A stretch of 37,574 nt of DNA from an uncultured Acidimicrobiales bacterium (GTDB lineage: Bacteria; Actinomycetota; Acidimicrobiia; Acidimicrobiales; SHLQ01): positions 1 through 37,574 of the forward strand of contig CALHTB010000065.1 in NCBI GenBank assembly GCA_938038785.1, in the 5' to 3' direction. Each line of letters opens with the position of its first letter. The first letter of the stretch is position 1. Positions 7,492 through 14,675 of this stretch are shown here, in pieces. The position numbers and the translations under genes are program-made. The notes under the pieces were generated by a model, which searched no databases, was not told where the DNA came from, and saw nothing but the letters and a program-made list of their open reading frames with translations.

Positions 7492-7925
7492 TGGTGATCG
7501 ATGCAATTGACCGAGAAATACTCCGTCTAGTCCAAACCGATGGTCGAATGACCCAGCGCGAGCTGGGTTCAGAGGTTGGCCTGTCGGCAAACGCGGCTGG
7601 CGCTCGGTTGCAGCGGCTCGTCGACAAGGGCGTCATCACACGGTTCGTCGCCAAGATCGATCACGCCGCGCTCGGCCGACCCATGGAGGCGTCGATCGAT
7701 GTGTGGATCAACGACGACCGCGATCGCACTCCCCTGCTCGAGCTCATGAAGAGCGACGAGCGCGTGGTTGAGTGTTTCCACCTCACGGGTCCGCTCGACT
7801 TTCGAGTACGCGCCCGGGTGGCGTCAGCAGAAGACCTGAACGACCTGCTCACCACCATGCGAATCAAGGGCGGCGTCCGTCAGACCGACAGCCGTCTTGT
7901 GCTCGAACAGATCGCTACGAACTAG
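7491..7925 (+). CDS. Lrp/AsnC family transcriptional regulator
   Basis: This 144-residue regulator has the standard two-domain form. An N-terminal helix-turn-helix (about 1-60) includes MTQRELGSEVGLSANAAGAR as the recognition region. A C-terminal RAM domain (about 65-140) follows, with its beta-alpha-beta fold and the segment VECFHLTGPLDFRVRARV that normally lines the amino-acid effector pocket. Such proteins form dimers and octamers and sense amino acids. The nearest plausible target is the convergent proline racemase-family gene, which would fit amino-acid catabolism, although the two genes share only terminators. ATG 7491 is preferred to GTG 7482 because of the TACAGT hexamer 7 nt upstream. 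Confidence 0.9.
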   Translation: MVIDAIDREILRLVQTDGRMTQRELGSEVGLSANAAGARLQRLVDKGVITRFVAKIDHAALGRPMEASIDVWINDDRDRTPLLELMKSDERVVECFHLTGPLDFRVRARVASAEDLNDLLTTMRIKGGVRQTDSRLVLEQIATN

Positions 7926-7937
7926 ACGAGTGCGTGG

Positions 7938-9023
7938 CTACGGCCAGATGTCGCCGATGGTCAAACCTTCGGGGAACGGGTCGGTTGGGTCGAGCACATA
8001 CTCACCCATTCCCGTGACCCACCCTTGCCCGCTGATCTCGGGAACGATCGCCGAGATGTCTCCGCTGGGAGTTTCCAGCGTGACCTCCTCGACTACACGT
8101 CCGTTAAAGGTTGTGCCCACAGGACCCTCATGGACGAACGTGTCGCCGACGGCGAGCTCACCCCGGGCGTAGCGCACAGCCATCTGGGCTGAAGTGCCGG
8201 TTCCGCATGGACAGCGATCGAGCGCTCCGGTCCAGGTCTCGGGTCGGTCCCAATCAAGCGCACCGGTCGCCACCGTGACCGCGTTGCGGCGGTCAGCGCC
8301 GTCGACCATCGCCGCTCCGCTGAGCTGGGAGATGGTGGGGCCAGACAGCGATGGTTCCAGCGGATGTACCACCGGCTTCTGTTCGAGTGTCGCTTGGCGA
8401 ATCATCTCACTGACCCGAGCGATCTGAGCTCCATTCGACCCATCCAAGCTCACCCCCAACGCATCGGCGTCGGCAATGGCATAGAACATTCCACCCCAAG
8501 CAATATCGACCGACACGGTGCCCAACTCAGGCACCTCGATCGGTACATCGAGGTGCAGCGCAAACGACGGCACGTTGGCGAAGTGCACGGCGGTGACCTT
8601 GCCCCCTGAGCACTCGGCACGAACACGAATCAGTCCAGCGGGTGCTTCGAGGGTTAGCTCGGTGACCGGTTCGACCATGGGCAAGATGCCCGTCTCCAAC
8701 AAAGCGGTCACCACACAAATGGTGTTGCTGCCCGACATGGGCGGATATTCGGTCTGCTCCATGATGATGAAGCCCGCATCCGCGTCGGGATGCTCTGACG
8801 GGACGATGGCATTACAACACAGCGCCGGGTAGCCGCGAGGCTCCCGAAGCATCAGCAGACGAATGGCGTCGTGGTTCTTCTCGAGCCACTGCATCTTTTC
8901 GAGCATGGTGCCCGGCGGCAGTTCGGGCATGCCCGACGTAATCACCCGGCCGGGTTCACCTTCGGCATGTACGTCTACTGCCCCAAGGCGGAGGGCGTCA
9001 CCGTTCGTAGGGTTGCTGCTCAT
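7938..9023 (-). CDS. proline racemase superfamily protein, Ser/Cys active-site type
   Basis: This 361-residue enzyme has the diaminopimelate-epimerase-like double fold. Proline racemase and 4-hydroxyproline epimerase use two cysteines, the first in MCGHG and the second in PCGTG. Here the first motif reads MSGSN, so Ser97 replaces the first Cys, while the second catalytic Cys is kept in CPCGTGTSA (C273). The Ser/Cys subgroup is reported to include 4-hydroxyproline 2-epimerases and enzymes that also dehydrate trans-3-hydroxyproline; the Thr/Cys subgroup are dehydratases. A hydroxyproline-type substrate is thus likely but unproven. The ATG overlaps the mscS-like stop (ATGA, 9020-9023), which indicates translational coupling. 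Confidence 0.85.
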   Translation of the reverse strand: MSSNPTNGDALRLGAVDVHAEGEPGRVITSGMPELPPGTMLEKMQWLEKNHDAIRLLMLREPRGYPALCCNAIVPSEHPDADAGFIIMEQTEYPPMSGSNTICVVTALLETGILPMVEPVTELTLEAPAGLIRVRAECSGGKVTAVHFANVPSFALHLDVPIEVPELGTVSVDIAWGGMFYAIADADALGVSLDGSNGAQIARVSEMIRQATLEQKPVVHPLEPSLSGPTISQLSGAAMVDGADRRNAVTVATGALDWDRPETWTGALDRCPCGTGTSAQMAVRYARGELAVGDTFVHEGPVGTTFNGRVVEEVTLETPSGDISAIVPEISGQGWVTGMGEYVLDPTDPFPEGLTIGDIWP

Positions 9024-10030
9024 GACGTTACTGCTTCCGGTTCGTTGCGAAGCCAAACCGTACGTTGCTCGAACGGAATGACGATGCCCTCTTCGTCGAA
9101 GGCCTTCTTCATCCGGGCGCGAATCATCCTGGCCACCGCCCACTGCTCGGCCGGGTCGGTCTTGACCGCGGCACGAATCACGATCGCGTTCGGGCCAAAG
9201 GCCTGCACACCTTGCACTTGAGGCTCCTCGATGATCGTGGCCGGCTCATGGTCTTCTTCCCACGCCGTATCGAGCACCCGCTTCATCACCGCCATCGCGT
9301 GCTCGATGTCGGTGTCGTACGCGACCTCCATGTCGAAGATCGACATCGACCAGATCTGGGAGTAGTTCCCAACCCGTTGCATCACGCCATTGGGCACCGT
9401 CCACAGAACGCCACTCACATCACGTATCCGGGTGGTGCGGAAACCAATCTCCTCAACCGTTCCGGTTGCCTCGCCAGTGTCGATCACATCCCCCACGCCG
9501 TACTGATCCTCAATGATTACGAAGAACCCGGCCAAGAAATCTCGAACGATCGACTGAGCTCCGAAGCCGATCGCGATGCCAGCAATTCCGGCACTGGCGA
9601 TCAGCGGCCCCAGCGAGACACCGATCTCTCCCAACACGAGCAGTGAAGCAGTTGTCCAGATGATGATCCCGACGAGGCTTTCCAACATGGCGCCAAGGGT
9701 GATTGCTCGCTTCTGCGACCGAGAACGCTGGTCTTCGTCCTGGGCGATGCGGCTCATCGTTCGAAGCACGCGGCTGTCGGCTTCTTCGCTTGCTCGGGGA
9801 CGAACGGTTCGCTCGGCAACCTCGGCGGCGAACTTACGGACGATCTTGCGCAGTACCCGGCTCACGACCCAGGCGAGTACAACGATGAACACGATCCGAA
9901 GCGGACGGTCGAGAAACCAGTCGGCTAGCTCGGCCCACGTCTCGCTATTAGTGCGGCCGAACACCCACTCGCACATGAAGTTTGGGTTGTCACCGCATGC
10001 GTTCTCTAGCTGTGCGATTTCTTGAGCCAT
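9020..10030 (-). CDS. MscS family mechanosensitive ion channel
   Basis: This 336-residue small-conductance mechanosensitive channel homologue has helices at about 43-62 (RIVFIVVLAWVVSRVL) and 112-132 (LESLVGIIIWTTASLLVLG). The pore-lining TM3 follows, with alternating Gly/Ala residues in AGIAGIAIGFGAQSIVRDFL. The beta domain carries EDQYGVGDVI and FRTTRIRDVSGVLWTVPNG, and a C-terminal alpha/beta domain closes the protein. Members open under membrane tension to release solutes after hypo-osmotic shock. GGGAGG lies about 5 nt before the ATG, a clear ribosome-binding site. The gene is 35 bp downstream of the acyl-CoA dehydrogenase and overlaps the proline racemase homologue, which suggests one transcript. 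Confidence 0.92.
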   Translation of the reverse strand: MAQEIAQLENACGDNPNFMCEWVFGRTNSETWAELADWFLDRPLRIVFIVVLAWVVSRVLRKIVRKFAAEVAERTVRPRASEEADSRVLRTMSRIAQDEDQRSRSQKRAITLGAMLESLVGIIIWTTASLLVLGEIGVSLGPLIASAGIAGIAIGFGAQSIVRDFLAGFFVIIEDQYGVGDVIDTGEATGTVEEIGFRTTRIRDVSGVLWTVPNGVMQRVGNYSQIWSMSIFDMEVAYDTDIEHAMAVMKRVLDTAWEEDHEPATIIEEPQVQGVQAFGPNAIVIRAAVKTDPAEQWAVARMIRARMKKAFDEEGIVIPFEQRTVWLRNEPEAVTS

Positions 10031-10065
10031 TGGAACCTCCCACCAACGGCTCCATCTTCACATTG

Positions 10066-11256
10066 CTAGCTACGCGGAACGTCGATCCACGGCACGTCTT
10101 TATCGACCCGCGGCTCGCCGGGAAGGCCCAGCACCTGTTCTCCCAGGATGTTGCGCATGATCTCGGACGTGCCGCCCTCAATGCTGTTGGCTCGCGCCCG
10201 CAAGAAGGCATAGCGCGGTCCGCCCTCCATTCCTGACACATCGAGAGTCTCGGGGGCACGGTAGGTGTAGTCGTAGTCGACTTGCCCGGACATACCGAGT
10301 AAGTCGATGGCCAGGGCGTACACGTCTTTGTTGAGCTCGGCGAACATCGTCTTGGCCACCGAACCCTCAGGGCCTGGGTTGCCAACTCGACGGTTCTGCG
10401 AGCCACGGATGTTGGTGAGTCGCAGCGCTTCGGCCTTCACCCACAGCTTCATCACGGCTTCTTGACGGGCGGGAGTCTTCTCTTCGGTCGGCAACTTGTT
10501 CCATACCGCTACCAACTCGCCAATGGCACCCCCGCCTTGCTTGGGGGCACCGCCACCGATGGCTGTGCGCTCGTTCATGAGCGTGGTGAGCGCCGCGCGC
10601 CAACCCTCGCCGACGTCGCCAATGCGATGGGCGTCGGGGATACGAACATCGGTGAGGTAGACCTCGTTGAACTCGGCTTCGCCGGTGATCTGGCGAAGCG
10701 GAACAACCTCGACACCATCGCTGCGCATGTCGACTGCGAAGTAGGTCATGCCCTTGTGCTTTGGCAGCGACGCGTCTGAGCGGACGACGAGCATGCCAAA
10801 GTCAGCGAGGTGCGCCAACGTGTTCCACACCTTCTGGCCGCTGACCACCCACTCGTCACCATCGCGGATTGCTTTGGTGGCAAGACCAGCGAAATCCGAA
10901 CCGGCTCCTGGCTCAGAGAACAACTGGCACCACTTCTCTTCCCCGGTGTACATCGGGCGAAGGAATCGGTCCTTCACTTCGTCACTGCCGTGAGCTTCGA
11001 TCGTCGGGCCCGCCAGGAACCGGAAGAACTGCGTTGGGTCCTCGGGCTCCCGTCCCGCTTCAACAACGCGCTTCTCGATATGACGCTGCAGATTCGGCGG
11101 CAATCCCAGGCCACCGCGTCCCTTAGGAAAGTGCACGAACCCAAGTCCGGCATCGAACTGATGACCGCGAAATTCCGCGGTCGACATCGAAGACGGATCG
11201 TGTTCGGCTAGCAACGCATCGATTGCGGCGTCAACGGTGGCGAGGGCGTCGGTCAT
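10066..11256 (-). CDS. acyl-CoA dehydrogenase family protein
   Basis: This 396-residue flavoprotein has the full acyl-CoA dehydrogenase order: an N-terminal helical domain, a middle beta domain and a C-terminal helical domain. The FAD-contact signature CQLFSEPGAGSDFAGL is followed by GDEWVVSGQKVWNT. The C-terminal catalytic base region reads SIEGGTSEIMRNIL, with the glutamate at E360. It would oxidise an acyl-CoA to enoyl-CoA using FAD. The sequence resembles FadE-type paralogues common in actinobacteria, which act on fatty, branched or sterol-derived acyl-CoAs; the substrate is not readable. ATG 11256 is preferred to an upstream start at 11292 because TACGGT lies 6 nt before it. It heads the run with the mscS and proline racemase homologues. 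Confidence 0.92.
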   Translation of the reverse strand: MTDALATVDAAIDALLAEHDPSSMSTAEFRGHQFDAGLGFVHFPKGRGGLGLPPNLQRHIEKRVVEAGREPEDPTQFFRFLAGPTIEAHGSDEVKDRFLRPMYTGEEKWCQLFSEPGAGSDFAGLATKAIRDGDEWVVSGQKVWNTLAHLADFGMLVVRSDASLPKHKGMTYFAVDMRSDGVEVVPLRQITGEAEFNEVYLTDVRIPDAHRIGDVGEGWRAALTTLMNERTAIGGGAPKQGGGAIGELVAVWNKLPTEEKTPARQEAVMKLWVKAEALRLTNIRGSQNRRVGNPGPEGSVAKTMFAELNKDVYALAIDLLGMSGQVDYDYTYRAPETLDVSGMEGGPRYAFLRARANSIEGGTSEIMRNILGEQVLGLPGEPRVDKDVPWIDVPRS

Positions 11257-11262
11257 GACCCG

Positions 11263-11268
11263 ACCGTA
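11263..11268 (-). promoter_or_regulatory. candidate -10 hexamer for a leaderless acyl-CoA dehydrogenase transcript
   Basis: On the minus strand TACGGT ends 6 nt before the ATG at 11256. There is no Shine-Dalgarno sequence. The site lies in the 112-bp divergent region shared with the small coiled-coil gene. Confidence 0.4.
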
Positions 11269-11368
11269 CTCAAACCCCAACGGTGCGACCACTCGTACGA
11301 CTCAGGTACTACTGTTCGTGTTGTTGGAGAGGGCCGACGCGGGCACTTGCAGGAAGACCTCACCATTC

Positions 11369-11695
11369 ATGACCGTCGATGACTCGACCCCCGACGAGAC
11401 CTCAGTCCCGTCATCCCCGTCGACCATAATCACCCCACCGGCGATTCAGAACGCACCAGGCGCCACGCTAGATCTGCGTTCAAAGGATCAACTTCTTGCA
11501 TCTCTAAAGGCCGAAGTCCGCATGCTTCGTAGCCGGGTTGATGCCCTCGAGGCAGAACGGCGACGCTTCGCGCAGGCAACCAGCACCGACACGGCGTCAT
11601 CCTCGTCAACCTCGGCTGCGAATGAACCAACCGCCACCCCGCGGTGGCGTACCAAGAACGGCAAACAAACCGGCTGGCAACCAGCCCGCCGCTAG
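11369..11695 (+). CDS. small hypothetical protein with a central coiled coil
   Basis: The predicted 108-residue product has three parts. Residues 1-40 are a Thr/Ser/Pro-rich disordered segment (MTVDDSTPDETSV and onward). Residues about 42-72 form an amphipathic coiled coil (LLASLKAEVRMLRSRVDALE). The tail is Ser/Thr/Ala-rich and ends in the basic stretch WRTKNGKQTGWQPARR. No enzymatic motif or membrane segment is seen. ATG 11369 is the most plausible start, although AGGA lies rather far upstream (14 nt). It converges on the UPF0182 gene with only 4 bp between stops. The pattern suggests an oligomerising adaptor, but no function can be assigned. Confidence 0.55.
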   Translation: MTVDDSTPDETSVPSSPSTIITPPAIQNAPGATLDLRSKDQLLASLKAEVRMLRSRVDALEAERRRFAQATSTDTASSSSTSAANEPTATPRWRTKNGKQTGWQPARR

Positions 11696-11699
11696 CGGG

Positions 11700-14642
11700 T
11701 TACGCAGAGTCGGGGTCGTCCTCGAGAACGACTTCTTCTTCAACGGTTGAAGCGACATCATCAAGCAGGCCTTGCAGCTCGGCGAGCGCCTCGTTTTGCA
11801 GACGCTGGTATTCGCCAAAGTCAGGCAAGGCTGATTCGGCCTGGCTGAACTTGGCCAAGATGTCGTCAAGACGAGCAGTAACTTCAGGACCAGCCTCGCC
11901 CAGGTCGATGATGCCACTTGGCCCCTCGACCTCGCCGGGGTCAACCGGCACAAGGCTGCTGCCCGAGTCAGCGCCGGTGAGAATTCGCGCTTCCTCAAAG
12001 GTGATGTCGAAGAGTTCGGACAATGCACCGGCGTAGGTAGGGGCAAAGCCGAGGCGATCTTCCTGGATGACGGCAACGAACTTGACCTGAGGCTCGGTGA
12101 CCTCGTTTGGCTGTGGCTCGCGCTGCACATAGAACGGTCGAACGTAGACGATGGCGTTTTCGATGAGGAGCGGCACCAGGTTGCCAGCGAGGAACTGGGA
12201 ACCACCTCGACCAAGCTCGGTGCTCTCCTCGGAGATCTCCGGGTTCGAGTTCAAGATGCCGTCAATCTGAACTGGGCCACGAGCGCTCCGGTTGGTGCCG
12301 CTGACATCGTATTCACGAAGCTCGAGCTTGCCGGTGGTATCGATGCGACCCACCAGATACGCCCGAAGCTCGGGTACTGCAGCGGGAACGAAGGTGCGCG
12401 ACACGAGGAAGCTTGGTTCGTCTTCGTCGGGCAGCTGAGTGACTTGATAGTACGGATCAACCGGACGGTTGGCTGCCGCAACAACCGCAGTGCCAGCAGT
12501 GGCGGCCGCGCCAGTCTGCGACACCGCCGATGATGTGTCATCGGGGTTAGCAGCCACGGTCCAACGCAAGTCGCCCGTGAAGAGATCGCCAGCATCGTCG
12601 AGCTGGTACAAGCCCCACATGGCGGTTTGCATAACGAAGAGGTCTTGCGGGTACCGCAGGTGTGCAGCAACTTCTTCAGGCATGACCGAGGCGTCGCGGA
12701 ACAGCCCGGGAAACTCTTGGCTGTATGCGTTGATCAACGGATCGTCAGGGTCGGTCACATAAAAGTCGACGGTGCCGTCATACGCGTCGACCACGGCCTT
12801 CACTGAGTTACGGACGTAGTTGAACCGCTTCTTCAACCCCGAACGATTTGGCAGTTGGTTGACGTCGCTGGTTTCGGCGTATGGGAACTGATCGGACGTG
12901 GTGTAGGCATCGATCACATAGGAGATACCGCCGTCGACGACGATCGGGTATGGGTTCGAGTCGTATTCGAGGAAGGGAGCAATACGCTGCGCCCGCTCGG
13001 TCACATCACGGGCGAATATCACTTCGGTGTCATCGGTGATGATGCCTGAGATGACCGGCTCGATCGCGCCAAACCGGAACGCGAACGCCACCCGCTCGAG
13101 CATGCCCGACATGGGGATGCCGCCAGCACCGTCGTATTCGTAGCCTTCGATGAAATCGAACTCGGCCTCGGTGGTTCCGGTTACGGCGTAGCTCGTGATG
13201 CCCTCGCCGAAGTAGATCTGTGGGCGGTCGATATCGATCGTCTCACTGAGCCGGTTCTCGAGCGGTACGCCCCCAATCAGGAACTCGGGCTCGCCGTTGA
13301 CGTTGAACTCATTGGCCGGCGCAAGAACGAGGCCATAGCCATGGGTGCGAATCGCATGACGGACCTGCCACGAAACGCTCGGCTGGTTCGCGATCTCACG
13401 AGCAGCAACAACCACCGGGGTGATCTTGTCATCGATGACATACCGGTCGACGTCGACCTTGCGCTGAAAATCGTCGTAGATCTCGAGGTCCTGCTGGTTG
13501 CGAGTAAACGAGTCGTCAACAATGCGAGGGTCGAGCAAGCGGACGGTCGAGAACGCTCCACCGTTGTCCAAAATCTGTTCCCGAGTGAGCGGTGCGTCGT
13601 CAAAGTCGAAGTCAGCAGCGATGACATCGAGGCCCGAAGCAATACGCGTGGCGTCGATGTTGCGATCGATATACTCTCGCTCGCGAGCGAGCTCGTCAGG
13701 TGAGACTTGGAACTGCTGGATCACCGTTGGATAGATGCCGCCAGCGAGCACCGCAATAAGGCCCCACAGGCCAACCGCAACCGTGGGCAACGCCCACCCT
13801 CGACGCCAGATGTTTGCAACGAGCAGGCCAACCGAGAACAGCGAGATCAAGAACAGCAGTTGGATGGCTGGCAGGGTGGCGTTGAGGTCGGTGTAGAACG
13901 CACCCCGACCAAAGCCTTGGGTCGAGTTGAGCAGCCCAAATCGCTGCAGGTAGTAGTCGGCGGCCTTGAGCGCAGCGAGCACCGCAAGGATCACCGAAAC
14001 GTGCGCCTTTACCTGCGGGGTCGCGCGACGGTCGATCGTCTGCAGGCGAATGCCGCCGTTGATGTAGTGCCAAATCCCGGTGATGATTCCGATGATGATG
14101 AACGCCGCAAAGAACCAATCGACCACAAAGTTCAGGAACGGCAACCTGAACACATAGAACGAAATGTCCTTGTCGAATACCGGGTCGACCTGGCCGAAGT
14201 CGACCGGGTTGGTAAACAGCACCCACTCGTTCCATTGAGCTGCCGCGCCGCCACCAGCAACCAGAGCGAAGAAACCAGCGATTGCGAAGCGGATAAGCCC
14301 GTTGCGACGCCCAACGGTTTCGTGCCAGCGAATAAGCAGCTCCTCTTCGGGCCCAGGAGGGCGAAGCGCAGGCGCGATGCGATCGGCGATCACCAAGTTG
14401 ATCCATGCCAAGACGAAGAAGATCGCCACGAAGATCACCGACAAGATGATTTGCGCGCCCAGAATCCCGGTCCATACCGAGGTGCGATCGAGATCATCGA
14501 ACCACAAGTAGTCGGTGTAGAGCGTCAGCAGTCCTCGAAAGGAAGCGAGGATGGCCAACAGGCCAACCACAACGACCGCGCCGATAACGCGTCGCTTCCC
14601 TGACTGGGCAACACCGGAATCCGCAATATCATCGCTAGCCAT
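11700..14642 (-). CDS. UPF0182 family large membrane protein
   Basis: This 980-residue protein matches UPF0182 (COG1615). The N-terminal third has about seven membrane segments, including IGAVVVVGLLAILASFRGLL and VIFVAIFFVLAWINLVIADR, with the family hallmark YTDYLWFDDL after the first. A long extracytoplasmic region follows (about 330-900) with conserved-looking motifs such as YGEGITSYAVTGT-like strands and VRNSVKAVVDAYDGTV. The C-terminus is acidic (EEEVVLEDDPDSA). Function is unknown; it is widespread in Actinobacteria and some Firmicutes. In Mycobacterium a homologue neighbours a PDZ/Lon-like gene, and the same partner occurs here, separated by a DivIVA-like gene. It begins 33 bp after that gene's stop, so cotranscription is likely. 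Confidence 0.92.
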   Translation of the reverse strand: MASDDIADSGVAQSGKRRVIGAVVVVGLLAILASFRGLLTLYTDYLWFDDLDRTSVWTGILGAQIILSVIFVAIFFVLAWINLVIADRIAPALRPPGPEEELLIRWHETVGRRNGLIRFAIAGFFALVAGGGAAAQWNEWVLFTNPVDFGQVDPVFDKDISFYVFRLPFLNFVVDWFFAAFIIIGIITGIWHYINGGIRLQTIDRRATPQVKAHVSVILAVLAALKAADYYLQRFGLLNSTQGFGRGAFYTDLNATLPAIQLLFLISLFSVGLLVANIWRRGWALPTVAVGLWGLIAVLAGGIYPTVIQQFQVSPDELAREREYIDRNIDATRIASGLDVIAADFDFDDAPLTREQILDNGGAFSTVRLLDPRIVDDSFTRNQQDLEIYDDFQRKVDVDRYVIDDKITPVVVAAREIANQPSVSWQVRHAIRTHGYGLVLAPANEFNVNGEPEFLIGGVPLENRLSETIDIDRPQIYFGEGITSYAVTGTTEAEFDFIEGYEYDGAGGIPMSGMLERVAFAFRFGAIEPVISGIITDDTEVIFARDVTERAQRIAPFLEYDSNPYPIVVDGGISYVIDAYTTSDQFPYAETSDVNQLPNRSGLKKRFNYVRNSVKAVVDAYDGTVDFYVTDPDDPLINAYSQEFPGLFRDASVMPEEVAAHLRYPQDLFVMQTAMWGLYQLDDAGDLFTGDLRWTVAANPDDTSSAVSQTGAAATAGTAVVAAANRPVDPYYQVTQLPDEDEPSFLVSRTFVPAAVPELRAYLVGRIDTTGKLELREYDVSGTNRSARGPVQIDGILNSNPEISEESTELGRGGSQFLAGNLVPLLIENAIVYVRPFYVQREPQPNEVTEPQVKFVAVIQEDRLGFAPTYAGALSELFDITFEEARILTGADSGSSLVPVDPGEVEGPSGIIDLGEAGPEVTARLDDILAKFSQAESALPDFGEYQRLQNEALAELQGLLDDVASTVEEEVVLEDDPDSA

Positions 14643-14675
14643 GAATGGTCCAGGGTATCTGGTGAGTCGACTGGG

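Noticed and set aside
13707-14603. 298-codon open frame antisense to the UPF0182 gene
   Set aside because: The product lacks any domain, and the opposite strand encodes a clear membrane protein family.
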